A DNA stretch of 64,000 nt from Caulobacter sp. UNC358MFTsu5.1 (GTDB lineage Bacteria > Pseudomonadota > Alphaproteobacteria > Caulobacterales > Caulobacteraceae). Below, piece by piece: positions 25,261 to 34,162 of this stretch. Both the position numbers and the translations under genes were made by a program. The DNA is taken from positions 60,082 to 124,081 of the forward strand of contig NZ_JONW01000010.1 of assembly GCF_000712075.1 (NCBI RefSeq). Reading direction: 5' to 3'. The number at the start of each line of letters is the position of its first letter. Positions within the stretch are counted from its first letter, which is position 1. Below the pieces are notes generated by a model. The model ran no database searches and was not told the origin of the DNA. It saw only the letters and a program-made list of their open reading frames with translations.

Positions 25261-26194
25261 CGCACGAGACGGCGGTGGTCAGGGCCACGATCCGCGCCCC
25301 GCCGCGCTCGAACACGCTGTAGGCCTTGGTCTGGATGAAGACGTTGACCGCGGTCGGGGTGGCGGCCAGCAGGGTCGCGCCCAGGCGGAAGGGCAGGGGG
25401 GCGTCCACGAGGTCGGCGGCGAACCAGACCAGCAGCGGCAGCACCAGCAGCTTGCCGACGGCGGCGACGATGATCGGGGTCCAGCGCGGGATCGGCGGGG
25501 GCTCTTCCTCGGTCGGCTCGCAGGGGACGCCGGCGGCGGGGAGCCCGGTCAGGCCCAGGGCGACGCCGAGGGCGACCAGGGCCACGGGGCTGCCCGAGGC
25601 GGCCGCGGCGGCCACGGCCCGGTCCAGCACGCCGGGCAGGGACAGGCCCAGCAGGGCCATGGCCGAACCGGTCATGGCCGCCAGGACGATGGGATTGCGC
25701 AGGGCCTGCATCAGCGAGCGCCAGGTCGAGCGGCCGCCGGCCCAGCCCAGCAGGCCCACGCCGATGGCCGCCACGACGACGAAGTCCACCGCGACCGCGC
25801 CGGCCGACAGCCGCGCGGCCTCGGGACCCAGCACGGCGGCGGCGATGGGCAGGCCCAGGAAGGCGCTGTTGCCCAGGCTGGCCGACAGCGAGCCGCCGGC
25901 CCGTTCCTCGCGCGTCCACCTCAGGGCGCCGCCCAGCGCCGCCATCAGGACCACCACCAGCAGGGCGCAGGCGCCGTAGGCGGCCAGGCCCAGGGCCAGG
26001 GACCGGTCGGGCGCGCCGACCCGCGACAGCGAGTGCACCAGCAGAGCCGGGAAGCCGATCCAGTAGACATAGGTCGACAGGCCCGCCGACATCCGGGCGT
26101 CGAACAGGCGCAGCCGGGCCAGGGTGACGCCCGCCGCGACCAGCAGGAAGAACGGCAAGACCCGCTGCGGCACGTCGAGCAGGAGATGGATCAA
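25211..26194 (-). CDS. AEC (auxin efflux carrier) family transporter
   Basis: A 327-residue inner-membrane protein with about ten hydrophobic segments in two groups of five around an acidic loop (GVPCEPTEEEPPPIPRW). The N-terminus RVLPFFLLVAAGVTLARLRLFDAR and the LGNSAFLGLPIAAAVLGP and LLAATPTAVNVFIQT motifs are typical AEC features. Family members move small organic anions such as malate or auxin. Convergent and overlapping with eutC; substrate unknown. Confidence 0.87.
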   Translation of the reverse strand: MIHLLLDVPQRVLPFFLLVAAGVTLARLRLFDARMSAGLSTYVYWIGFPALLVHSLSRVGAPDRSLALGLAAYGACALLVVVLMAALGGALRWTREERAGGSLSASLGNSAFLGLPIAAAVLGPEAARLSAGAVAVDFVVVAAIGVGLLGWAGGRSTWRSLMQALRNPIVLAAMTGSAMALLGLSLPGVLDRAVAAAAASGSPVALVALGVALGLTGLPAAGVPCEPTEEEPPPIPRWTPIIVAAVGKLLVLPLLVWFAADLVDAPLPFRLGATLLAATPTAVNVFIQTKAYSVFERGGARIVALTTAVSCVSLSAIAILLERYAGA

Positions 26195-26338
26195 GGCGCT
26201 ACCATGGAACTGCGGGACGGCGATAAGCGCGCCACCCGGCGGGATTGATGCCCGAAAGAGAGTCGGGGCCGAAACAAGGCAAGGCTCGATACCACCGGCG
26301 AAGGCGGGCGGTCCAGCGGCGCACGACGGGAGCCCGGC

Positions 26339-26917
26339 TCAGCGCTCGTCCACGGGAAGGCGGATATGCACCAGCCGCCAGGTGAAGAGCTTGTCGCGGC
26401 GGAAGGTGAAGACCGTGGTCCTGGCCGGCTGGCCGGGCCGCTTGACGCTGATCCGCACGCGGTTGGGGTCCCAATAGGCGATCATGGCGTGCGGCCCGGC
26501 CACGGCGGCCTTGGCCTTGTCCATGGCCGTCGCCGGCCTGGGCGGGACGGGCGGGGCCGCGCCGGGCGCGTAGCCGCGGGTCAGGGCCGACAGCCCCTGG
26601 ATGGTCAGGTAGCGGTCGACCTTGGGCTCGGGCGGGGCGATCGGCGCGATGGCGCGCTTGAAGACGCCCAGCGGGTCGCGCCAGAGCGAGGGCGGTTCGG
26701 CCGGGGCCGCGGCGGCCGGGGTCTTGTCGTTCAGCTCGGCGGTCAGGCTGCCCCGGACGGCCGGGAAGTCGACCAGTTCGCTGATCGCCTGCACGTCCTC
26801 GTACTGGGCGGCGGCCTTGAGGGCGCGGAAGGCGAACCAGGGAGCGGTGGCGAAGGCGGCGGCGAAGATGACGATGCCCAGGACCAGCAGGTCCCAGATC
26901 CGCTTTTGCACAGTCAT
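26339..26917 (-). CDS. DUF2939 domain-containing protein
   Basis: A 192-residue protein with an N-terminal membrane anchor (LLVLGIVIFAAAFATAPWFAF) and the DUF2939 start pattern FRALKAAAQYEDVQAISELVDFPAVR. An Ala/Pro linker (about 65-80) precedes a second part with DRYLTIQGLSALTRGY and a beta-rich tail (HAMIAYWDPNRVRISVKR). Function unknown. No partner; upstream is the end of the icd region, downstream the AEC transporter. Confidence 0.8.
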   Translation of the reverse strand: MTVQKRIWDLLVLGIVIFAAAFATAPWFAFRALKAAAQYEDVQAISELVDFPAVRGSLTAELNDKTPAAAAPAEPPSLWRDPLGVFKRAIAPIAPPEPKVDRYLTIQGLSALTRGYAPGAAPPVPPRPATAMDKAKAAVAGPHAMIAYWDPNRVRISVKRPGQPARTTVFTFRRDKLFTWRLVHIRLPVDER

Positions 26918-27021
26918 CGCCGCCCCCGCGCGAAGAAGGTTAAGGTTCGCATAGACACCCTAATCCCCGGCGCGCCGCAAGGTTTCTCGCGCGAGACGGG
27001 CGCTGGACGGGCGGTCCAACG

Positions 27022-27053
27022 AAAAACGCCCCCCGGTTTCCCGAGGGGCGTTT
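27022..27053 (-). terminator. Rho-independent terminator of icd
   Basis: AAAAACGCCCC and GGGGCGTTT flank an inner CCGG/CCCG part, forming a G/C-rich stem with A-tract and T-tract on opposite sides, 28 bp past the icd stop. Read on the minus strand it ends in a U-run, as expected for icd, and could work in both directions. Confidence 0.75.
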
Positions 27054-27080
27054 GGCGATCGGTCGAAGACCGGCGGCGGC

Positions 27081-28295
27081 CTAGGCCGCCATCGCCTTCT
27101 TCAGGTTCTCGTCGATCTTGTCGAGGAAGCCTTCGGTGGTCAGCCACGACTGCTTGTCGCCGACCAGCAGGGCTAGGTCCTTGGTCATGAAGCCGCTCTC
27201 GACGGTGTCGATGCAGACCTTTTCCAGGGTGGCGGCGAACTTGGCCAGTTCGGCGTTGTCGTCCAGCTTGGCGCGGTGGGCCAGGCCACGGGTCCAGGCG
27301 AAGATCGAGGCGATCGAGTTGGTCGAGGTCGACTCGCCCTTCTGGTGCTGGCGGTAGTGGCGGGTGACGGTGCCGTGGGCGGCTTCGGCTTCCACCGTCT
27401 TGCCGTCCGGGGTCATCAGCACCGAGGTCATCAGGCCCAGCGAGCCGAAGCCCTGGGCGACGATGTCCGACTGCACGTCGCCGTCGTAGTTCTTGCAGGC
27501 CCAGACGTAGCCGCCCGACCACTTCAGCGCCGAGGCGACCATGTCGTCGATCAGGCGGTGCTCGTAGTGGATGCCCTTGGCCTTGAACTTGTCGGCGTAT
27601 TCGGCGTCGTAGATCTCCTGGAAGATGTCCTTGAAGCGGCCGTCATAGGCCTTGAGGATCGTGTTCTTCGTGGAGAGGTAGACCGGATAGCCGCGGTTCA
27701 GGCCGTAGGCGAACGAGGCGTGGGCGAAGTCGCGGATCGACTCGTCGAGGTTGTACATGCCCATGGCCACGCCGGCCGACGGGCTCTTGAACACTTCGTG
27801 CTCGATGGTCTGGCCGTCGTCGCCGACGAACTTGATCGACAGCGTGCCCTTGCCCGGGAACAGGAAGTCGGTGGCCTTGTACTGGTCGCCGAAGGCGTGG
27901 CGGCCGACGATGATCGGCTGGGTCCAGCCCGGCACCAGGCGCGGCACGTTCTGGCAGATGATCGGCTCGCGGAAGATCACGCCGCCCAGGATGTTGCGGA
28001 TGGTGCCGTTCGGCGACTTCCACATCTTCTTCAGATTGAATTCCGTCACGCGGGCTTCGTCGGGCGTGATGGTGGCGCACTTGACGGCCACGCCGTGCTT
28101 CTTGGTCGCCTCGGCCGCGTCGATCGTGACCTGGTCGTTGGTGGCGTCGCGGTTTTCGACCGACAGGTCGTAGTAGTCGAGCTCCAGGTCCAGGTACGGG
28201 AAGATCAGCTTATCCTTGATGAGCTTCCAGATGATCCGGGTCATTTCATCGCCGTCCATGTCGACGACGGGGTTGGCGACTTTAATCTTGGCCAT
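27081..28295 (-). CDS. icd: Isocitrate dehydrogenase (NADP-dependent)
   Basis: Oxidative decarboxylation of isocitrate to 2-oxoglutarate in the TCA cycle. The sequence MAKIKVANPVVDMDGDEMTRIIW is the eukaryote-like (subfamily II) NADP-IDH start; substrate-site residues are in KSPNGTIRNILGG, metal-site Asp in HRLIDDMVASAL and KNYDGDVQSD, and the NADP region in EAAHGTVTRHYRQHQKG. The 404-residue length is standard. Own terminator downstream; about 180 bp of promoter region separate it from the divergent histidine kinase. Confidence 0.95.
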   Translation of the reverse strand: MAKIKVANPVVDMDGDEMTRIIWKLIKDKLIFPYLDLELDYYDLSVENRDATNDQVTIDAAEATKKHGVAVKCATITPDEARVTEFNLKKMWKSPNGTIRNILGGVIFREPIICQNVPRLVPGWTQPIIVGRHAFGDQYKATDFLFPGKGTLSIKFVGDDGQTIEHEVFKSPSAGVAMGMYNLDESIRDFAHASFAYGLNRGYPVYLSTKNTILKAYDGRFKDIFQEIYDAEYADKFKAKGIHYEHRLIDDMVASALKWSGGYVWACKNYDGDVQSDIVAQGFGSLGLMTSVLMTPDGKTVEAEAAHGTVTRHYRQHQKGESTSTNSIASIFAWTRGLAHRAKLDDNAELAKFAATLEKVCIDTVESGFMTKDLALLVGDKQSWLTTEGFLDKIDENLKKAMAA

Positions 28296-28500
28296 TGCGG
28301 GGTCTTTCCTCTCGCGGTGGCGCGCCTGTGACTCTTTGGCGCACAGGGCCTGGGAGCGGCGCGGACGGCGTGCCTATAGACTGTTGCGAGCCGGGGGGAA
28401 AGCCGAGGTCGAACCGAACCTGTGACGAAGCCGTTTCGGCGAGCTAAGTCTTTGATCCAGGTGTAAATCCTTATTGAGGTTCTTGGGGTACGAACAAGGC

Positions 28501-31008
28501 GTGAAGAAGCGGGGAGCCATAGCCGACGTCACGTCGCCGCTCGCGCGGCGGCTGTTGGCGATTGTCGCGATCCTGTCCATCGCGGTGACGGGCATGGCCA
28601 CGGCCGTGACTTTCGTCTTCGTCCAGCGCTCCGCCGCCGACGCCCAGGTCCGCCATCTGGCCGAATACGCCGCCGAGCGGGTCAAGACCGAGGACCGCCT
28701 GTTCTCCGACCTGGTGAAGGTGCACGAGGCGGCGTCCGACTCCCTGGCCCGCCGCCTGGCGACGATCGATCCCGCCAAGGTGGACGGCGAGTTCGACGCC
28801 CTGTTCCCGAAGTTCGGCGACGGCACGCGGCGCACGCCCGACGCGCTGTACGACGGCGGCATGGTGGCCGGCGACTACACCTACGGGATCGGCGGCTTCC
28901 TGCGCGACGCCGACAGCCTGACCCAGCAGCAGAAGGCGCTGTTCGTGGCCGCCGTCCAGACCGTCTCGCACACCGGCGAGGCCGAGCTGAACCGCTACGA
29001 CAACTTCTATTTCTTCACGCCCGACACCCGTCTGGTGATGTTCGGACCGCGGCGCGCGGACCGCCTGACCTATTACCGCCAGAAGGCTCCGCCCACCTTC
29101 GACGTCAGCGGCGAGGAGATGACCCTCCTGACCCTGCCGCAGCAGAACGCCCAGCGGGTGATGAAGTGCACCAAGCTGCGCAAGGTGCTGTCGGACCCCA
29201 GCGGCCGGGGCCTGAACTCGGCGTGCATGACGCCCTTCGACTATCGCGGCAAGCAGCTGGGGGCCTGGGGCACCAGCCTGTCGCTGGACTCCTACCTGCT
29301 GCGGGCCGTCGAGGACGCGCTGCCGGGCGGGCGCAACATGATCGTGTCCTCGGACGGCGAGCTGATCGCCGCCCCCGGACTGGCCAAGGACGGCGTCGTC
29401 GACGCCCAGACCCTGGTGCGCGCCCAGGCCGACGAGCACGTCGCCGACGTGGTCCGGCAGATTCGGGCGATCGGGGCCGACACCGGGGCCCTGCGCCACG
29501 GCGACCGGGTCATCGCCTACGGACGCCTGAAGGAGCCCGACTGGTATTTCCTGATGAGCTTCCCGTCCGACGACCTGGTGTGGTCGGCGGTCAAGACGGC
29601 GTCCTGGGTGCTGCTGTTCGGCGTGCTGGGGGTGATCGCCCAGGTGGCTCTGCTGTACCGGGTGATGCGCCTGACGGTCGAGCGGCCGCTGCGGGTCCTG
29701 GCCGACGCCCACCGCACCGGCGAGGTCGAGCAGGCCGAGCCGATCGAGACGCGCACCGACGAGATCGGCGCCCTGGCCCGCACCCTGCGCAGCCAGCGCG
29801 ACGGCAATATCGAGCTGCTGCGCTCGCTGGAGGAGCGGGTCGCCGAGCGCACGATCGAGCTGGAGCGCGCCAACCAGGCCAAGTCGGTGTTCCTGGCCAA
29901 CATGTCCCACGAGCTGCGCACGCCGCTGAACGGGGTCATCGCCATCGGCGACCGGCTGGCCGAGGAGAACGACCCCGAACGCCGCCGCGAGCTGGCCGCC
30001 CTGGTCACCTCGTCGGGCCGGCTGCTGGAGCAGGTGCTCAGCGACATCCTGGACGTCTCCAAGATCGAGGCGGGCCAGTTCCAGCTGACCCCGGCGCCGT
30101 TCGACCTGGCCACCCTGGTGGGCGGCGTGGCCGAGCTGCACCGCGCCTCGGCCGAGGCCAAGTCGCTGCTGTTCCGCTGGTCGATCGAGCCGGGCGTGGC
30201 GGGCAGCTATCTGGGCGACGCCGGCCGGATCAGCCAGATCCTCAACAACCTGCTGGCCAACGCCGTCAAGTTCACGGCCCTGGGCGAGGTGGCGCTGAAC
30301 GTCGAGCGCACGGCCGACGGCCTGAGCTTCATCGTCAGCGACACCGGCGTCGGCTTCGACGACACCGTGCGCCAGCGGCTGTTCAAGCGCTTCGTCCAGG
30401 CCGACCAGTCGATCACCCGTCAGTTCGGCGGCACGGGCCTGGGCCTGTCGATCTGCGCGGCCCTGGCCGAGATGATGGGCGGCCGCATCGACGCCCGCGC
30501 CGTGCTGGGCCGCGGGGCGATCTTCCAGGTCGATCTGCCGCTGGAACGCGTCCGCGCCGTCGAGGACGCCGCGCCGGACGACGAGGAGGAGGTCTCGCTG
30601 GAAGGCCTGCGGGTGCTGGTCGCCGAGGACCACCCCACCAACCAGAAGGTGGTCGAGATCATCCTCCAGCCGTTCGACGTGGACCTGACCATGGTCGAGG
30701 ACGGCCAGGCGGCGCTGGACGCCTTCACGCCGGGCGGCTTCGACGCGATCCTGATGGACATGCAGATGCCGGTCATGGACGGCCTGACCGCCACCCGGCT
30801 GATCCGCGAGCGCGAGGCCGCCGCCGGCGTCCCGCCGGTGCTGCTGATCATGCTGACGGCCAACGCCATGGAGGAGCACGTCACGGCCGCCAAGGCCGTC
30901 GGCGCCGACCTCCACCTGGCCAAGCCGGTCCGCCCCGCCCAACTGCTGGAGGCCCTGGCGCGGACGCGGATGACGCGCGGCGCCTCGGCCCTGAGCGTCG
31001 CGGGCTAG
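28501..31008 (+). CDS. Hybrid sensor histidine kinase with receiver domain
   Basis: A membrane-bound hybrid kinase, 835 residues from GTG 28501 (TTG 28474 is an alternative giving 844). A first transmembrane helix (about 17-40) and a second near 368-390 (WVLLFGVLGVIAQVALLY) flank a periplasmic sensor domain of over 300 residues with no recognised ligand fold. Then come a HAMP-like linker, a coiled coil (ERVAERTIELERANQAK), HisKA with NMSHELRTPLNG (phospho-His 470), HATPase_c with N-box NNLLANAVKF, DTGVGFDD and GGTGLGLS, and a C-terminal receiver (VLVAEDHPTNQK ... LMDMQMPVMDG, Asp 753). No dedicated response regulator adjoins, so signal goes to an Hpt or regulator elsewhere. Confidence 0.9.
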   Translation: MKKRGAIADVTSPLARRLLAIVAILSIAVTGMATAVTFVFVQRSAADAQVRHLAEYAAERVKTEDRLFSDLVKVHEAASDSLARRLATIDPAKVDGEFDALFPKFGDGTRRTPDALYDGGMVAGDYTYGIGGFLRDADSLTQQQKALFVAAVQTVSHTGEAELNRYDNFYFFTPDTRLVMFGPRRADRLTYYRQKAPPTFDVSGEEMTLLTLPQQNAQRVMKCTKLRKVLSDPSGRGLNSACMTPFDYRGKQLGAWGTSLSLDSYLLRAVEDALPGGRNMIVSSDGELIAAPGLAKDGVVDAQTLVRAQADEHVADVVRQIRAIGADTGALRHGDRVIAYGRLKEPDWYFLMSFPSDDLVWSAVKTASWVLLFGVLGVIAQVALLYRVMRLTVERPLRVLADAHRTGEVEQAEPIETRTDEIGALARTLRSQRDGNIELLRSLEERVAERTIELERANQAKSVFLANMSHELRTPLNGVIAIGDRLAEENDPERRRELAALVTSSGRLLEQVLSDILDVSKIEAGQFQLTPAPFDLATLVGGVAELHRASAEAKSLLFRWSIEPGVAGSYLGDAGRISQILNNLLANAVKFTALGEVALNVERTADGLSFIVSDTGVGFDDTVRQRLFKRFVQADQSITRQFGGTGLGLSICAALAEMMGGRIDARAVLGRGAIFQVDLPLERVRAVEDAAPDDEEEVSLEGLRVLVAEDHPTNQKVVEIILQPFDVDLTMVEDGQAALDAFTPGGFDAILMDMQMPVMDGLTATRLIREREAAAGVPPVLLIMLTANAMEEHVTAAKAVGADLHLAKPVRPAQLLEALARTRMTRGASALSVAG

Positions 31009-31454
31009 GGTTCGGCCAGGCTCAGCCCGTATTCCAGGAAATCCGTCTGCCGCCGCCAGCCCAGGCGCTCGTAGAGCCGCTGGGCCGCCTGGTTGCCGAC
31101 GCCGGTCTGCAGCGACAGGCCGGCCGCGCCCGCCGCCCGGGCATGGGCGATCGCCGCCGCGACCAGGCCGCGTCCCGCGCCGCCGCGCCGGGCGTCCGGC
31201 TCGACATAGAGGTCGTTGAGCACGAAGGTCCGGGCCGCGCCCACCGACGAGAAGCCGGGATAGAGCTGGACGAAACCCACGGCGCGCCCGGCCTCGAGGG
31301 CCAGGAACACGACAGACTCCCCGCGGTCCATCCGCGCCGCCAGGAAGGCCGAGGCGCGCTCCGGATCGGACGCCCGGCCGTAGAACTGGCGATAGCGGTC
31401 GAACATCGGGGCCAGGGCCGGCAGGTCGGCGGGCAGGGCGCGGCGAATCTCCAT
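31005..31454 (-). CDS. GNAT-family N-acetyltransferase
   Basis: A 149-residue acetyl-CoA-dependent acyltransferase. The fold is clear: MEIRRALPADLPALAPMFDRYRQFY opens it, VVFLALEAGRAVGFVQLYPGF is strand 2-3, the central FVLNDLYVEPDARRGGAGRGLVAAAI carries the acetyl-CoA loop motif (R-R-G-G-A-G-R-G), and LSLQTGVGNQAAQRLYERLGW is the C-terminal helix. Acceptor unknown. Convergent with the kinase, overlapping by a few bases. Confidence 0.88.
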   Translation of the reverse strand: MEIRRALPADLPALAPMFDRYRQFYGRASDPERASAFLAARMDRGESVVFLALEAGRAVGFVQLYPGFSSVGAARTFVLNDLYVEPDARRGGAGRGLVAAAIAHARAAGAAGLSLQTGVGNQAAQRLYERLGWRRQTDFLEYGLSLAEP

Positions 31455-31458
31455 GGCC

Positions 31459-32040
31459 TCACGCCATCCGCGAATAGCGCATGACCCAGTTGACCTCCCA
31501 GGTCTTGCCGCCGTCGGGCGAGAAGGCCTGGTCCCATTGCGCCTCGTCGGGCGACAGCGACGAGAACCGACCGCGCACCACGATCGGACGGCCCTCGAAG
31601 ACGTCGTCGGACAGGAAGGTCCCGACCCCGTCCCGGAACCGCCCGATGCCCGGCTTGTCGATCGTCAGCGGATCGGCGGCGCTGAGGTACCAGTCGGCCC
31701 AGGTGTCGGTCTTGGCGTCGTAGGCCCGCAGGCCCAGGCCGCTGGTCGGTCCGCTGGCGCGCCGGGCCCGGCTTTCGTTCAGGTTCACGACGCCGCCCAG
31801 CAGGGCCTGGCAGACGGTCGAGCCCTCGAACGTCTCCCAGTCGTCGCTCCCGGCCAGCCGCTTGCGCAGCCGCCGGTGGGCCACGCGCCACGAGCCGAGG
31901 AAGAAGTCGAAGTCGCGGATCGAACCGCCGCCCGGCGGCCCGAGATCTTGCGCGAAGCTCCGGCGGGCCGCGCCGAGGGCGGGCGACGCCGCCAGCGCGA
32001 GGGCCAGCAGCGTCCGCCGGTCGGGATCGGGACGGGCCAT
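31459..32040 (-). CDS. Exported protein of unknown function, paralogue 1 of a tandem pair
   Basis: A 193-residue protein with an Arg-containing export signal (DRRTLLALALAASPALGAARRSFA, possibly Tat). The mature part shares a pattern with the next gene: FFLGSWRVAHRRLRKRLAGSDDWETFEG, an LGLRAYDAKTDTWADWYL core and a C-terminal FSPDGGKTWEVNW. This resembles lipocalin-like DUF1579-type domains, but I cannot name the family. It lies 2 bp after the paralogue and 4 bp before the GNAT gene. Confidence 0.75.
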   Translation of the reverse strand: MARPDPDRRTLLALALAASPALGAARRSFAQDLGPPGGGSIRDFDFFLGSWRVAHRRLRKRLAGSDDWETFEGSTVCQALLGGVVNLNESRARRASGPTSGLGLRAYDAKTDTWADWYLSAADPLTIDKPGIGRFRDGVGTFLSDDVFEGRPIVVRGRFSSLSPDEAQWDQAFSPDGGKTWEVNWVMRYSRMA

Positions 32041-32042
32041 GC

Positions 32043-32627
32043 TCAGTCCGCCTTGGTGAAGTCGGAATACCAGTTGGTCTCCCAGGTCTTGCCGCCGTCA
32101 GGCGAGAAGGCCTGCTCCCAATGGGCCGAGGTGGCGGTGATGCCCGACCAGGTGAACCGCACCTTGATCGGTTTCCCGCGCAGGGTGTCGTCGGCATAGA
32201 AGGTCCCGACGCCGTCGATGAAGCGGCCCTTCACCGGCGGATCGAGCGGACCGTGTGGGTTGCGGCTGTCGAGCCACCAGATCGCCCACAGCCCCGTGGC
32301 CGGGTCGTAGGCCCGCATCGTGAAGCCCCAATAGTCGCCGGCCGGCAGGCGCAGCAGGTTGTCGTCGGCGTTGCCCTGGCCGTCCAGGGTCTTCCACCAG
32401 ACCTGTTCGCCGGTGAACTCCTGCCACTCGGTGTTGCCGGCCAGGCGCTCCTTCAGGCGGCGATGGCTCACGCGCCACTTGCCCACCCTCAGGTCGAAGG
32501 CGTGCAGGCCCGAAAGGTCGGCCGGCGGCTTGGCCTTGACGTTGTCCTGCGAGGCCAGGGCGGGGGCGGCGGTCGCCAGCGCCAGGCCCAGGATCGCGGC
32601 GCCCAGGACGTTCATTCCAGCGGTCAT
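32043..32627 (-). CDS. Exported protein of unknown function, paralogue 2 of a tandem pair
   Basis: A 194-residue exported protein, tandem paralogue of 31459-32040. Shared blocks are FDLRVGKWRVSHRRLKERLAG, EWQEFTG, GFTMRAYDPATGLWAIWWL and EQAFSPDGGKTWETNW. The start at 32627 (MTAGMNVLGAAILG) has GGGAG nine bases upstream; the longer MLLANRE form adds residues ahead of the signal peptide and is less likely. First gene of a three-gene minus-strand run with its paralogue and the GNAT enzyme. Confidence 0.78.
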   Translation of the reverse strand: MTAGMNVLGAAILGLALATAAPALASQDNVKAKPPADLSGLHAFDLRVGKWRVSHRRLKERLAGNTEWQEFTGEQVWWKTLDGQGNADDNLLRLPAGDYWGFTMRAYDPATGLWAIWWLDSRNPHGPLDPPVKGRFIDGVGTFYADDTLRGKPIKVRFTWSGITATSAHWEQAFSPDGGKTWETNWYSDFTKAD

Positions 32628-32767
32628 CGTCGGCATCTCCCTGTTCGCGAGGAGCATGGCAGGGACGCGGCGTCGGACGAGAGCCAGTGGCGGCGAACCT
32701 TAGGGCGCCACCTTGCGGGCGCTGCTCGGCCTTGAGCCGGCGGCGGCGCTCGCGCACAACAGCGACG

Positions 32768-34162
32768 ATGAACGGCGTTCTCGAACTCGAACTGCAATTG
32801 CCGGCCGCCGGATCGCGGGAGATGCGCCGCCGGCTGCACGAGCAACTGCGCCAGGCGATCCTGGCCGGCCGGCTGGCGCCCGGCGTCCAGCTGCCGGCCA
32901 GCCGCGCCCTGGCCGACCAGCTGGGCCTGTCGCGCAACACGGTGATGGCGGTCTACGACATGCTGCTGGGCGAGGGCTGCCTGGTCGCCCGGCCGGGCGC
33001 GGGCACGTTCGTGGCGCCCGCCGCGTCCAGGCCGGCCGGCGGGGAGACGATCCGCGCGGCGCCCGCCGTCACCCACAACCTGCGGCCCGGCCGGCCCGAC
33101 GCGACGCGGTTCCCGTTCGACATCTGGGGGCGGCTGACCGGCCGGGCCCTGCGCCGCTATTCGCGCGACCCTACCGTCTATCGCGAGCCCTGCGGCCATC
33201 CGGCCCTGCGCGAGGCCATCGCCGGCCACCTGTCGTTCGCCCGCGCCATCGCCTGCGCCCCGGCGGACGTCGTCGTCACGGTCGGCGCCCAGCAGGCCTT
33301 CGACCTGGTGATCCGCGCCCTGACCCCGCCCGAGCGCCGGGTCGTGGTGGTGGAGGATCCCGGCTATCCCGCCGCCCGCGCGGCCTTCGCCGCCGCCGGG
33401 GCCGACGTCCGCGCCGTGCCGGTCGACGCCGAGGGGCTGGTGGTCGAGGCCCTGCCGCCCAACGCGGCCCTGATCTGCGTGACGCCGTCCCAGTTCCCGA
33501 CCGGCGTGACCCTGTCGCCGCGGCGCCGCCAGGCCCTGCTGGCCTTCGCCGCCGCCCATGACGCGGTGATCGTCGAGGACGACTACGGCGGCGAGTTCCG
33601 CTTCGACGGCCCGCCTCTGGACACCCTGCGGATGCTCGATCGCGACGAGCGCGTGGTCTATGTCGGCACCTTCTCGCAGAGCCTGCTGCCGGCCCTGCGC
33701 ATCGGCTTCGTCGTCGCCCCCGGCCGCTTCCGCGCGGCCTTGACCGAGGCCCGGGCCCACAGCGACTGGCACGGGCCGGCGATCGAGCACGCCACCCTGG
33801 CCGACTTCATCGGCGAGGGGCATCTGGCCCGCCATGTCCGGCGGATGCGGGGCGTCTACGCCGAGCGGCGCGCGGTCCTGTTGCGGGCCCTGGCCCGCGA
33901 TGGCGCCGGCCTGCTGGACCTGGTCGCGCCCGCTTCTGGCCTGCACCTGGCCGCTCGTCTTGCCGCCGGCGTCGACGTCGCGGCGGTGATCGCGCGAGCG
34001 GCGCGGTCGGGCGTGGCGGTGGAGGACCTCGCCGCCTTCACGGCCGGGGACGCGTCGGCGCCGGGCCTGGCGCTGGGCTACGGCCAGATCGAGGCCGGGC
34101 GCATCGACGAGGCGGTCGCGATCCTGGCCGAGGCGATCCGCGCCTCTACTTCGCGGCCTTGA
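32768..34162 (+). CDS. MocR/PdxR-type transcriptional regulator (GntR HTH plus aminotransferase-like domain)
   Basis: A 464-residue regulator. The N-terminal GntR winged helix (about 18-80) reads LREQ-like helix, QLPASRALADQLGLSRNTV and ARPGAGTFVA. The rest is a fold-type I aminotransferase-like domain with VVTVGAQQAFDLVIRAL, VVVEDPGYPAARAAF, VTPSQFPTGVTLS and VEDDYGGEFRFDG. The position that normally carries the PLP-binding Lys in the GTFSK motif reads GTFSQSLLPALRIG (Gln304, CAG at 33677-33679), so covalent PLP binding is doubtful. ATG at 32768 is chosen at the start of the HTH region. Convergent with, and overlapping by 17 bp, the beta-lactamase-like gene. Confidence 0.88.
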   Translation: MNGVLELELQLPAAGSREMRRRLHEQLRQAILAGRLAPGVQLPASRALADQLGLSRNTVMAVYDMLLGEGCLVARPGAGTFVAPAASRPAGGETIRAAPAVTHNLRPGRPDATRFPFDIWGRLTGRALRRYSRDPTVYREPCGHPALREAIAGHLSFARAIACAPADVVVTVGAQQAFDLVIRALTPPERRVVVVEDPGYPAARAAFAAAGADVRAVPVDAEGLVVEALPPNAALICVTPSQFPTGVTLSPRRRQALLAFAAAHDAVIVEDDYGGEFRFDGPPLDTLRMLDRDERVVYVGTFSQSLLPALRIGFVVAPGRFRAALTEARAHSDWHGPAIEHATLADFIGEGHLARHVRRMRGVYAERRAVLLRALARDGAGLLDLVAPASGLHLAARLAAGVDVAAVIARAARSGVAVEDLAAFTAGDASAPGLALGYGQIEAGRIDEAVAILAEAIRASTSRP

